A DNA stretch of 27,817 bases from Anaerolineales bacterium UBA832 (GCA_002296125.1 DBHI01000005.1:1-27817), one strand, 5' to 3'; shown: positions 9,362-17,473, counted from the first letter of the stretch. The notes: generated by a model not told the origin, from the letters alone. Program-made: numbers and translations.

Positions 9362-10255
9362 CTACTTTAATATGGTAACACTAATAATGCCCAACATGTC
9401 CAACAAAACCAATGACACAATAACAAGAATTGCTGTAATCCATCCGGATATCAACAATGGAAATCTACGACGTATTTCCTGATCTAAAGCCGCTTCATAA
9501 GCAACTAATGACATTACTGGATTAGATATTTCTGGTAATGACAAGTTTGAATCAATACCAGAGTCTTGATAAACACCTTCAGTAAACCATGTATCATCAT
9601 CTATTACTTCGGTTTTGCTTCTGTCTGCAAACACATCGGTCACCTCACAAAAACCTATCAATTTTTCAAATAGGTTCGTTCCTACACCATTTACACAAAT
9701 TAGATCTTCAATTTTTGCAAATGGCCTCGAGGAAATTATACGTTGAGCCAATTTTGGGCCTATACCAGGTAATTGTAGCAACTCATCTAAATCACAATCA
9801 TTAATATCCAGTGGAAATATATTACTTTGACCACCTGATGAACCACTATTTGAATGATGTTCCGATACGACACAACGCTGTCGAAACATGTACATCAAGT
9901 TTGAGCTTATACCCTGTATTACCGAAATTGATTCCAAATTGTCATAAGGCCTTCCAGCAACAATTCGTCGCGCAATAACTATTCCAACTCCAGGAATTGA
10001 TTGCAACTCATCTAAACTACACAAATTCACATCTAATGGATGAGGTGGAACAATAATGGCTACTTCTGCAAGTCGTTCCAATGTTTTTTTACCAAAGCCT
10101 GGTAGCATACTTAACTCAGAATAATCCCAAAATGGACGAGCATCCATTAACATCTCCACCTTACGATTATCTAAAGGAGTATGTTCCTTCAAAACCAAAA
10201 AAGTCGCTGTATTCAAATCGATAGGATTATCATCCATTAACAATAATTTTAGCAT
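9362..10255 (-). CDS. Tail-anchored helix-hairpin-helix protein
   Basis: The 297-aa protein has three helix-hairpin-helix units. The first is degenerate (about 11-68, with LPGFGKK), the second spans 74-133 (SIPGVG, GRPYDN) and the third spans 149-206 (LPGIGPKLA, SRPFAK, NGVG). After a hydrophilic linker, IRRRF precedes a single hydrophobic helix (266-288) with almost no residues after it. That is a C-terminal membrane anchor that leaves the hairpin units in the cytoplasm. The modules are of the ComEA/DNA-binding type. The ATG at 10255 has no Shine-Dalgarno sequence. The gene lies directly upstream of a second membrane protein with the same modules and divergently from a class V PLP enzyme. 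Its role is unknown, and I do not call it a competence gene because the ComEA topology and partners (ComEC, pili) are absent. Confidence 0.72.
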   Translation of the reverse strand: MLKLLLMDDNPIDLNTATFLVLKEHTPLDNRKVEMLMDARPFWDYSELSMLPGFGKKTLERLAEVAIIVPPHPLDVNLCSLDELQSIPGVGIVIARRIVAGRPYDNLESISVIQGISSNLMYMFRQRCVVSEHHSNSGSSGGQSNIFPLDINDCDLDELLQLPGIGPKLAQRIISSRPFAKIEDLICVNGVGTNLFEKLIGFCEVTDVFADRSKTEVIDDDTWFTEGVYQDSGIDSNLSLPEISNPVMSLVAYEAALDQEIRRRFPLLISGWITAILVIVSLVLLDMLGIISVTILK

Positions 10256-10297
10256 AGGGACATACTTGAGTGGTCCACTACCAAAGATTTTTTTAGT

Positions 10298-10326
10298 ACA
10301 ATATTACTAATATATATATTAGACAA
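10298..10326 (-). promoter_or_regulatory. Candidate promoter of the helix-hairpin-helix pair
   Basis: TTGTCT (10321-10326) and TATTGT (10298-10303) on the minus strand are separated by 17 bases and match the sigma-70 boxes 4/6 each. They would start transcription about 36 bases before the ATG at 10255. A perfect 16-bp palindrome fills most of the spacer. The match is modest in AT-rich DNA. Confidence 0.3.
10307..10322. repeat. Perfect 16-bp palindrome in a divergent intergenic region
   Basis: CTAATATATATATTAG reads the same on both strands. It lies in the 86-bp gap between two divergent genes, where an operator would be expected. A second dyad, AGTGG-T-CCACT, is at 10269-10279. Both could be regulator sites, but A+T richness makes chance palindromes common. 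Confidence 0.5.
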
Positions 10327-10341
10327 TCAACAACATCTAAC

Positions 10342-11625
10342 ATGCAACAAAACAAATCCTTTACATTTGACGTTGAAATAGTACGCAACAAATTTCCCGC
10401 ACTACAAATAACAGACAATAATATACCTAGAATATATTTAGACAATCCAGGCGGCACACAAATATGTAATTCAAGCATTAAATATATGAAAGACTATCTA
10501 ATCCACAACAATGCTAATCGCGGAGGTTCCTTTGTCACTTCAATCAACACTGAAAACATTCTACTTGAAGCTCGACAAGCAATGTCTGATTTCATTAATG
10601 CAAATTCAAAAGATGAAATCATATTTGGCGCAAATATGACAAGTCTCACATTTACTATTGCACGATCCTTAACGAATTGGATAAAAGCTGATGATGAGAT
10701 CATATTATCTAGATTAGATCATGATGCCAACATATCTCCATGGTTACAAATGGCAAAAGATACTGGGGCAACTGTAAAATGGGTAGATTTTGACCCAACA
10801 GACTGTACGTTAGATATTGGCTCATTTAACAGAGCCATAAATGATCATACAAAATTCATTGCAATTGGATATGCATCAAACTCTGTTGGAAGCATTAATC
10901 CAATCAAAACCATTGCGAAAATGGCACACTCAGTTGATGCATTGATCTTTGTTGATGCAGTTCAATATGTTCCCCATGGTCCAACTGATGTTCAAGACTT
11001 GGATATTGACTTTCTAGTATGTAGTGCTTATAAATTTTTCGGCCCACATCAAGGCATTCTATGGGGAAAATATGAACTTCTTGAAAAACTCAAAGCATAT
11101 AAAGTACGTCCAGCATCTGAAAAACCACCTGATAAATTTGAAACAGGAACTCAAAACCATGAAGGCCAAGCTGGAATATTAGGAGCAATATCACATTTTG
11201 AATGGATCGGCGAAAAGTTTGGAAACATATTTTCTGCAAACTTCCAGCATATGTCAGGTCGAACACTAAAACTCCACAATGGGTTACTAGCAATCCAAAA
11301 ATATGAACAACAATTAAGCCATCACTTAATTAATGGATTACAAAACATACCTAATATTAGTATTAAGGGAATCACAAACACAAAACAAATATCTAGTCGA
11401 ATTCCAACAATTTCATTTACTATTAAAGATCAAAACCCTCAACAAGTGGCTGCATTATTAGGCGATCAAAATATTTTCGTTTGGGATGGACACTACTATG
11501 CGATTGAAATCATTAAACAACTAGGTATTGATAGTTCTAAAGGGATGGTTAGAGTAGGAGCAACACACTACAATACTATTAATGAATTAGATAAATTCTT
11601 AGATGTATTATCTTCAATAAAATAA
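10342..11625 (+). CDS. Class V PLP enzyme, cysteine-desulfurase-like (VC1184-type)
   Basis: This 427-aa soluble fold-type I PLP enzyme belongs to the aminotransferase class V / cysteine desulfurase superfamily. Asp205 in FVDAVQ would pair with the pyridine nitrogen, and Lys231 in SAYKFFGPHQG would form the internal aldimine. ANRGGSF near residue 58 and ETGTQNHE are also typical. The whole pattern matches the subgroup usually annotated as cysteine desulfurase family, VC1184 subfamily. The position where SufS/IscS-type enzymes carry the persulfide cysteine (R-x-G-x-x-C) reads VRVGATHYNT here, so ordinary sulfur transfer is doubtful. No Suf or Isc genes are adjacent. It may be a lyase or aminotransferase on an unknown substrate. 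The gene is single, divergent from the helix-hairpin-helix pair and convergent with the tRNA. Confidence 0.82.
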   Translation: MQQNKSFTFDVEIVRNKFPALQITDNNIPRIYLDNPGGTQICNSSIKYMKDYLIHNNANRGGSFVTSINTENILLEARQAMSDFINANSKDEIIFGANMTSLTFTIARSLTNWIKADDEIILSRLDHDANISPWLQMAKDTGATVKWVDFDPTDCTLDIGSFNRAINDHTKFIAIGYASNSVGSINPIKTIAKMAHSVDALIFVDAVQYVPHGPTDVQDLDIDFLVCSAYKFFGPHQGILWGKYELLEKLKAYKVRPASEKPPDKFETGTQNHEGQAGILGAISHFEWIGEKFGNIFSANFQHMSGRTLKLHNGLLAIQKYEQQLSHHLINGLQNIPNISIKGITNTKQISSRIPTISFTIKDQNPQQVAALLGDQNIFVWDGHYYAIEIIKQLGIDSSKGMVRVGATHYNTINELDKFLDVLSSIK

Positions 11626-11641
11626 CATCGCACACACAGAA

Positions 11642-11714
11642 TACCCCGGAAGGGACTCGAACCCCTAACCTAGGCTTTAGGAGAGCCTCGCTCTTCCATT
11701 TGAGCTACCGGGGC
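11642..11714 (-). tRNA. tRNA-Arg (anticodon CCT)
   Basis: The minus strand folds as a full 73-base cloverleaf. The acceptor is GCCCCGG/CCGGGGT, closed by one G-T pair. The D stem is GCTC/GAGC. The anticodon stem AGGCT/AGCCT encloses the loop CTCCTAA. A 5-base variable loop follows, then the T arm AGGGG-TTCGAGT-CCCTT. Anticodon CCT reads the Arg codon AGG. The discriminator is A, and the 3' CCA is not encoded. It lies 66 bp downstream of sdhB on the same strand and may be co-transcribed with the sdh genes. Confidence 0.97.
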
Positions 11715-11733
11715 ATACAGAAACAATCAATGT

Positions 11734-11756
11734 TATGACAATGAATCTATGTCATA
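11734..11756. repeat. Inverted repeat between sdhB and tRNA-Arg
   Basis: TATGACA and TGTCATA form a perfect 7-bp stem with a 9-base loop. It is close to a 12-bp palindrome (ATTTGTACAAAT, 11764-11775) next to the sdhB stop. No T-run follows on the minus strand, so these look more like RNA-processing or stabilising hairpins than intrinsic terminators. The function is inferred. Confidence 0.4.
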
Positions 11757-11780
11757 TTGGTACATTTGTACAAATAACAC

Positions 11781-12542
11781 TCAGTTTTTTAGGGTGGTTT
11801 TTATTGCGCTTGATATTTTTGTAGTCAACCATATGACTGGATCATAATATCTATCTGCAACTCGTTCCTTTAATGGAATAATTCCATTATCTGTAATAGT
11901 AATATTTTCTGGACACACATCTGTACAACATCGCGTTATATTACAATACCCTGATCCTAACTCATCACGTATCATACCGATACGATCCTCCGTATCCAAT
12001 GGATGCATTTCTAAACCAGCAGCTCGAATCATAAACCTAGGTCCAACAAATACATCTTGTCGTTTATGATCTCGTAACACATGACAGACATCTTGACACA
12101 AATAACACTCTATACATTTTCTGAATTCCTGAACTCTATCAACATCTTCTTGGCTCATTATATATCGACCATCAGATTGAGCAGAACTAGGTCTAAATGG
12201 GTTGATTTTCTTGTTCTGTTCATAATTCCATGAAACATCACATACTAGATCTTTAATTACTGGAAACGTCCTCATAGGCTGAACAGTAATCACTTCCTGA
12301 TCTGAGTATGTATTCATCCGTGTCATACAAGCTAGTCTAGGCTTACCATTTACTTCCATACCACAAGAGCCACATTTACCCGCCTTACAATTCCATCTCA
12401 AAGCCATATCACCAGCTTGTTCAGATTGAATGCGATGCAATACATCTAATACTACCATTCCTTCGTCCACTTCCGTCCGATATGTGACAAATTCGCCACT
12501 TGAAGAATCGCCTCTCCAAATCCTAAATGTATGTTTAGACAT
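11781..12542 (-). CDS. sdhB: Succinate dehydrogenase iron-sulfur subunit
   Basis: SdhB passes electrons from the flavin of SdhA through three iron-sulfur clusters to the membrane subunit. The N-terminal plant-ferredoxin-type domain has Cys52, Cys57, Cys60 and Cys72 for [2Fe-2S]. The C-terminal domain has CIECYLCQDVC (Cys143, 146, 149, 153) and CNITRCCTDVCP (Cys200, 205, 206, 210), which supply the [4Fe-4S] and [3Fe-4S] ligands. At 253 aa it is of normal length. Its ATG overlaps the 3' end of sdhA by 8 bases, which implies translational coupling. The order anchor-SdhA-SdhB and the 253-aa form resemble the actinobacterial Sdh1 type rather than the E. coli sdhCDAB arrangement. Fumarate reductase activity cannot be excluded from the sequence. 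Confidence 0.94.
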   Translation of the reverse strand: MSKHTFRIWRGDSSSGEFVTYRTEVDEGMVVLDVLHRIQSEQAGDMALRWNCKAGKCGSCGMEVNGKPRLACMTRMNTYSDQEVITVQPMRTFPVIKDLVCDVSWNYEQNKKINPFRPSSAQSDGRYIMSQEDVDRVQEFRKCIECYLCQDVCHVLRDHKRQDVFVGPRFMIRAAGLEMHPLDTEDRIGMIRDELGSGYCNITRCCTDVCPENITITDNGIIPLKERVADRYYDPVIWLTTKISSAIKTTLKN

Positions 12543-14370
12543 GAATACCTCCCTCTAAATCATCAAGATTTGAATATGCAATTTCTGCCAAATGTTCTGG
12601 TGGAACATCTCTTGTAAATTGCTCGACTTCCATAGATCCATCTTCTGCATTTCGCACCACAATATTAATGTTTCCCCATTCTTCACGCTCACCTTCAAAA
12701 TCTAATCTAGTATGAGCTCCTCTACTTTCCTCACGAATTAATGCAGATCTAGCTACTGCCTCAGCTACTATCATCATGGGACGCATTGATAACGCCTGAT
12801 TCCAACCAGGATTATATTGACTTGAACCAACAGCATATATATTATCAAGTTTTGGTTTCAATTCCTCTATTGCATCTATAGCTCTTTGCAAACCCGCTCC
12901 AGTACGCACTATGTTTACATCATTCATTATACTTTGTAATTCTTCATGTAAAACATAAGGATTCTCTCCACCTTCTCGATTCAATGGAGCCACTGCCGCA
13001 TGTCGCGCTAATTCAACATCATCCGAATCAATACTCAATGGCCTCGTTAATTGACTAATATATTCCTTTGCTCCTAAACCGGATAACCAACCAAAAACTA
13101 GCAGATCACTTAATGAATTGCCTCCCAATCTATTTGCACCATGCATACCTCCTGTGCATTCTCCACATGCAAAAAGACCAGGTACTGAAGTCATTTGTGT
13201 CTCACCATCTACAGCAATACCTCCCATCATATAATGTAACGTAGGTCCTACTTCCATACGTTCTTTCGTAATATCTACTTCCGCTAACTCCTTAAATTGA
13301 TGGTACATGCTTGGCAATTTTCGCTTGATGTAATCCGGATCTCTTCTACTAGCAATATCTAAATATGCACCACCATGTTCAGAACCACGACCTTCTTCAA
13401 CTTCATTCAATATAGCCTTAGCAACAACATCCCGGGTTAACAACTCAGGAGGTCTGCGTGCACTTGTATCTCCATCCAACCACTTCTGAGCCTCTTCAGG
13501 AGAATCAGCCGTTTCTTCTTTAAATCTTTCAGGAGTATAATTAAACATAAACCTATCTCCATCACTATTTTGAAGAACACCACCTTCACCTCTAACACCT
13601 TCTGTAACTAATATGCCTCGGACACTTAGAGGCCAAATCATACCTGTTGGGTGAAACTGTGCAAACTCCATATCTATAAGCTCAGCACCAGCCATGTAAG
13701 CCATTTCCATGCCATCCCCAGTATATTCCCAAGAATTACTAGTAACTCGCCAACACTTTCCAGCTCCACCTGTCGACATTATCACTGCTTTTGTTCTAAA
13801 CAAAACAAAACGACCTGTCTCACGCCAATACCCAAAAACTCCACTAATTCTTGCATCATCTTTCAATAGCTTTAAAGCTGTACATTCTTGATGTATATGT
13901 ATACCTTGATGAATACCATGATCCTGCAATGTACGTATCATTTCCAGTCCAGTACGATCACCAGTATGAGCCAATCTAGGATAACGATGACCTCCAAATG
14001 GACGTTGATTTATATATCCATCGGCAGTACGATCAAACACCGCTCCCCACTCTTCCAATTCCCTCACCCTATCTGCTGCATGACGGGCATGTAACTCTGC
14101 CATACGCCATTGATTTAAAAATTTGCCACCTCGCATTGTGTCACGAAAATGAACCTTCCAATTATCTCGATCATCAGTGTGACCTAAAGAAGCTGCAGCT
14201 CCACCTTCAGCCATTACTGTATGCGCCTTACCAAGTAATGATTTACATATCATACCTGTATTTAAACTTTGTGCAGAACACTCAATCGCAGCTCGCAATC
14301 CAGCACCACCAGCACCTATTACCACAACATCATGATCAAATGTTTCAATCTCATTAATATCGATAGACAT
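12535..14370 (-). CDS. sdhA: Succinate dehydrogenase flavoprotein subunit
   Basis: This is the catalytic subunit that oxidises succinate to fumarate with covalently bound FAD. The N-terminus has the dinucleotide fold VVVIGAGGAGLRAA. GKAHTVMAEGG follows, whose His (about residue 50) is the FAD attachment site. Later come TEGVRGEGG, the catalytic-site segments HGANRLGGNSLSD and HYMMGGI, and a C-terminal helical and capping region. The ATG at 14370 gives 611 aa. A GTG three codons upstream (14379) is the alternative, and neither has a Shine-Dalgarno sequence. The gene is 19 bp after the membrane subunit gene and overlaps sdhB by 8 bases, so the three genes form one operon with icd just upstream. 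Confidence 0.95.
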   Translation of the reverse strand: MSIDINEIETFDHDVVVIGAGGAGLRAAIECSAQSLNTGMICKSLLGKAHTVMAEGGAAASLGHTDDRDNWKVHFRDTMRGGKFLNQWRMAELHARHAADRVRELEEWGAVFDRTADGYINQRPFGGHRYPRLAHTGDRTGLEMIRTLQDHGIHQGIHIHQECTALKLLKDDARISGVFGYWRETGRFVLFRTKAVIMSTGGAGKCWRVTSNSWEYTGDGMEMAYMAGAELIDMEFAQFHPTGMIWPLSVRGILVTEGVRGEGGVLQNSDGDRFMFNYTPERFKEETADSPEEAQKWLDGDTSARRPPELLTRDVVAKAILNEVEEGRGSEHGGAYLDIASRRDPDYIKRKLPSMYHQFKELAEVDITKERMEVGPTLHYMMGGIAVDGETQMTSVPGLFACGECTGGMHGANRLGGNSLSDLLVFGWLSGLGAKEYISQLTRPLSIDSDDVELARHAAVAPLNREGGENPYVLHEELQSIMNDVNIVRTGAGLQRAIDAIEELKPKLDNIYAVGSSQYNPGWNQALSMRPMMIVAEAVARSALIREESRGAHTRLDFEGEREEWGNINIVVRNAEDGSMEVEQFTRDVPPEHLAEIAYSNLDDLEGGIHV

Positions 14371-14389
14371 ATTTTTCACTATAATTTAT

Positions 14390-15397
14390 TTACCATGTAT
14401 TAATATCATTAATTATTCCCATTGAACACATACGTACATAGAAATCACTAAATCCCACCCATATCATACTCATCCATGCACATAACATATGTCGTTGATT
14501 CAACCAGGTCGCTTTCTTCCACAAACTAAACCTAATGCGAGCTCCAATACTACCTGAAAATGAATTCTTTCTGCCTCCTACCAAGTGCCTACAAGAATGA
14601 CAACCGAATGTATATGTTGCTAATAACAATGGATTAATGATCAAAATTATCGATCCAACTCCAATACCAAACTCACCTTTAAACAACTTGCCTCCTTCCC
14701 ACAAAGACAAAAAACCATCCCAGGATAATAGTCCTATATAGACTACAGCCAAATACCAGGTAAAACGATGTAAGTTTTGAAACAAAAACAATGCTGTTTC
14801 ACCTTTATATTTTTGATCACTGTTAGGTCCCAACAGGATATTACTAGGCATCGCACCAACTGCACATGCAGCTGGATTAAGAAAATAAGCTCGATAATAA
14901 AATTTACGATAATAATAACAAGTCAATCGAAAAGCAAGTGGTCCTGCCAATATTAACCAAGCAGGTGATGTTGGAAAAAAGGGTGGCCAAATAGTCCTTA
15001 GCCAATCAGGCCACAAACCAAACCATGCATGCTCAATCGGTGCAGCTCCAACACGAACAGTATCAACAAATAAAACTGGCGAATAAAATGGCGACAGATA
15101 AGAACCGTGCCAATAATGTTCTCCTTGAAACCCTGCCCAATTTGCGTAAATAACAAAACAAAGAAAACCTAAACCCGTCCATGTTGGTTCAAACCACCAT
15201 CGATCAGTCCTCGTTGTCTCCATTAGACCAGCTTCATGGCCACCATGTTCAGGAATTACGTCTGGTGCTGGCACAGACTTCATCTTATTCATTAAAGAAT
15301 TAGCTTTATACAAAACTATTGCTAATGAAATACCACCACCTACTGTAATTAGAGTAATTATTACTACTGTTATAACAAAAAGTTGTGCGTTATCCAT
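14390..15397 (-). CDS. Succinate dehydrogenase membrane anchor, actinobacterial Sdh1 type with probable Rieske-like cluster
   Basis: This multi-helix membrane subunit lies directly upstream of sdhA and sdhB and should carry electrons from SdhB to menaquinone. It does not resemble heme-b SdhC/SdhD. Landmarks are RTDRWWFEPTWTG (63-75), YLSPFYSPVL (100-109), FQNLHRFTWYLAV (206-218), TFGCHSCRHLVGG (263-275) and LNQRHMLCAW (299-308). Cys266, His267, Cys269 and His271, with His303, are candidate ligands for a [2Fe-2S] cluster of the Rieske type. Such a cluster was described structurally in the mycobacterial Sdh1 anchor, to my knowledge. Gene order matches that system (anchor, A, B). At 335 aa it is longer than the mycobacterial subunit. 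The extra length includes an N-terminal hydrophobic helix (about 6-30) and a His/Glu-containing linker. Homology rests on remembered motifs. Confidence 0.78.
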   Translation of the reverse strand: MDNAQLFVITVVIITLITVGGGISLAIVLYKANSLMNKMKSVPAPDVIPEHGGHEAGLMETTRTDRWWFEPTWTGLGFLCFVIYANWAGFQGEHYWHGSYLSPFYSPVLFVDTVRVGAAPIEHAWFGLWPDWLRTIWPPFFPTSPAWLILAGPLAFRLTCYYYRKFYYRAYFLNPAACAVGAMPSNILLGPNSDQKYKGETALFLFQNLHRFTWYLAVVYIGLLSWDGFLSLWEGGKLFKGEFGIGVGSIILIINPLLLATYTFGCHSCRHLVGGRKNSFSGSIGARIRFSLWKKATWLNQRHMLCAWMSMIWVGFSDFYVRMCSMGIINDINTW

Positions 15398-15410
15398 TTA
15401 ATTTATTATC

Positions 15411-16709
15411 TCAAACCATTTTTGCAATAACTGCATCTCCAAATTCAGAACACTTTAACAATGTAGCATCATTCATTAACCTATGAAAATCATAAGTCAC
15501 CGTTTTTGATCTAATTGCACCATTCATACCTTTTATGATTAGATCAGCAGCTTCTGTCCAACCCATATATCTTAACATCATTTCACCTGACAAAGTCACT
15601 GAGCCTGGATTAACTTTATCCTGATCAGCATACTTAGGAGCAGTACCATGGGTTGCCTCAAATACTGCTACTCCTGTATTATAATTAATATTTCCTCCTG
15701 GAGCTATCCCTATACCACCAACTTGTGCTGCCAAAGCATCTGACAGATAATCTCCATTTAAATTCATAGTAGCAATAATGTCAAATTCACTTGGACGAGT
15801 CAGAACTTGCTGCAAAGTAATATCTGCAATTGCATCCTTAATTAATATTCTGCCAGATGAAATTGCACTAGCTTGTTCATCGTTTGCAGCTTCCTCTCCT
15901 TTAGCTGCTTTAGTATTTTCCCATTGATTCCATGTATAAGTTTCAGAACTAAATTCCCGCTCTGCCAGTTCATAACCCCAATTACGAAATGCTCCCTCAG
16001 TAAATTTCATAATGTTACCTTTATGAACCATAGTAACACTTTTTCTTCCATTATCTATTGCATATTTTATAGCAGAACGAACTAATCTATCTGTACCTTC
16101 ATTAGACACTGGTTTAATACCAAAACCACTGCTATTAGGAAACCGAATCTTCTGTGACATAGTTGGAAAAGAGCTACTTAGCAGTTCCTGAAATCGTGCT
16201 GCTTCATCTGTACCGGCCTCAAACTCTATACCAGCATAAATATCTTCAGTATTTTCTCTAAAAATAATCATATCAACTAATCCCGGCTCTTTTACGGGAG
16301 AAGGAACCCCCTCAAACCACCTTACCGGTCTTTGACAAACATAAAGATCTAAACGCTGTCTTAAAGCAACGTTAAGTGACCTAATACCACCACCAACTGG
16401 TGTAGTCAAAGGACCCTTAATGCCAACTAGGAACTCGTCAAAAGCTTTCACTGTCTCATCTGGAAGCCAATCTTGATACTTGTCAAAAGATTTCTGACCA
16501 GCAAAAACTTCCATCCAAGATATTTGACGTTGACCATCATATGCGGCCAAAACCGCAGCATCCAAAACTCTAACAGCAGCCCGCCATATATCAGCACCAA
16601 TCCCATCTCCTTCAATAAAAGGCACTATTGGATCATTTGGTACGTTTAATTGACCACTATCCATGCTAATTTTGTTTCCATCAGGTACCGTGGTTGTCGA
16701 ATAATTCAC
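15411..16709 (-). CDS. icd: Isocitrate dehydrogenase, NADP-dependent
   Basis: This enzyme catalyses oxidative decarboxylation of isocitrate to 2-oxoglutarate in the TCA cycle. The 432-aa protein follows the E. coli Icd pattern. It has FIEGDGIGADIW near 31-42, GGGIRSLNVALRQ (Ser111 equals the substrate-contacting, regulated Ser113 of E. coli), FRENTEDIYAG, and HKGNIMKFTEGAF. The Asp-rich active-site stretch DAIADITLQQ and MNLNGDYLSDALAA follow. HGTAPKYADQD carries Lys359-Tyr360, the pair that selects NADP over NAD. The start is GTG, supported by AGGAG 6 bases upstream. It lies 13 bp before the sdh anchor gene, giving a TCA operon icd-sdh, and 44 bp after the dsbA-like gene. No AceK kinase is seen here. 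Confidence 0.96.
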   Translation of the reverse strand: MNYSTTTVPDGNKISMDSGQLNVPNDPIVPFIEGDGIGADIWRAAVRVLDAAVLAAYDGQRQISWMEVFAGQKSFDKYQDWLPDETVKAFDEFLVGIKGPLTTPVGGGIRSLNVALRQRLDLYVCQRPVRWFEGVPSPVKEPGLVDMIIFRENTEDIYAGIEFEAGTDEAARFQELLSSSFPTMSQKIRFPNSSGFGIKPVSNEGTDRLVRSAIKYAIDNGRKSVTMVHKGNIMKFTEGAFRNWGYELAEREFSSETYTWNQWENTKAAKGEEAANDEQASAISSGRILIKDAIADITLQQVLTRPSEFDIIATMNLNGDYLSDALAAQVGGIGIAPGGNINYNTGVAVFEATHGTAPKYADQDKVNPGSVTLSGEMMLRYMGWTEAADLIIKGMNGAIRSKTVTYDFHRLMNDATLLKCSEFGDAVIAKMV

Positions 16710-16715
16710 AATTTG

Positions 16716-16720
16716 CTCCT
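16716..16720 (-). promoter_or_regulatory. Shine-Dalgarno site supporting the icd GTG start
   Basis: AGGAG on the minus strand, 6 bases before GTG at 16709, makes GTG the likely start. The next in-frame ATG is 16 codons inside the gene. Confidence 0.75.
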
Positions 16721-16753
16721 ATAATAATTATAATGTTACTTACATTATATAAA

Positions 16754-17443
16754 CTATTTTTTCTCTAAATTACTTTCAATAATTTCTTTATACATTTCAA
16801 ACGACTGAGCACCTTCAAACATTTCACCATTAATAAATAATGTAGGAGTAGCTCTTACACCCATCTCCAACGCAAGTACAGCATCCTTTTCCACTGCTTC
16901 AGTAGATTCACCTTCAAGCAAACATGTGCGAAATTGAGCCAAATCAATATCTAACTCTTTCGCAAAATCTAATAACCTTTCTTCAGAAAATTGATCTTTA
17001 GTACCTATCTGATTAGCAAACAACATATCATGATAGGGCCAAAACATCTGTTGTTGATTAGCACACTCAGCAGCTTCAGCAGCAAATCTACCTACTGACT
17101 GATCAAAAGTTGCATAATGATACTCGTATCGCACTAATCCAGATTCAATGAACAAATCCTTAATTAAAGGTAAAGTATCCATAGCTAAGGATCGACAATG
17201 TGGACATGGAAAATTAGAAAAATCCTGAATCAATATAGGTGCCTCAATAGAGCCTAACGCTCGGTTGTCTGCATAAGATGGCACATCCTTATTCACCACA
17301 ATTATATCCTCTGCGCTCTCATTACTTTGCCGTATAACCAAAACCGAAGCGATTACGGCAATCACACCGACCACAGCAATTATAAAGCGTCTGTTACGGA
17401 TTTTATTTTTTTGTTGCATTCGAGTCTTAACTCTTTTACTCAT
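16754..17443 (-). CDS. Membrane-anchored DsbA-like thiol oxidoreductase
   Basis: This 229-aa protein has a basic N-terminus (1-20), one transmembrane helix (about 21-38) and an extracytoplasmic thioredoxin fold of the DsbA/BdbD (Thioredoxin_4) type. The active site is FPCPHCRS, with Cys80 and Cys83. The cis-proline loop is VRATPTLFINGEMF. CPHC is the classic DsbA dipeptide and suggests disulfide formation rather than reduction. A helical insertion between the two halves of the fold contains two more Cys residues. No DsbB or VKOR partner is in the window. It is upstream of icd on the same strand, and a sigma-70-like promoter sits just before it. Its substrates are unknown, although the exported Cys-containing protein at 26112-26780 is an example of a possible client. 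Confidence 0.85.
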   Translation of the reverse strand: MSKRVKTRMQQKNKIRNRRFIIAVVGVIAVIASVLVIRQSNESAEDIIVVNKDVPSYADNRALGSIEAPILIQDFSNFPCPHCRSLAMDTLPLIKDLFIESGLVRYEYHYATFDQSVGRFAAEAAECANQQQMFWPYHDMLFANQIGTKDQFSEERLLDFAKELDIDLAQFRTCLLEGESTEAVEKDAVLALEMGVRATPTLFINGEMFEGAQSFEMYKEIIESNLEKK

Positions 17444-17473
17444 TTTCTAATAATCCTCTGTTAATTATTGAGC

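Noticed and set aside
7467..10255. Calling the helix-hairpin-helix genes comEA
   Set aside because: ComEA has its membrane helix before the hairpin domain. Here the order is reversed, the modules are multiple, and no comEC or pilus gene is near.
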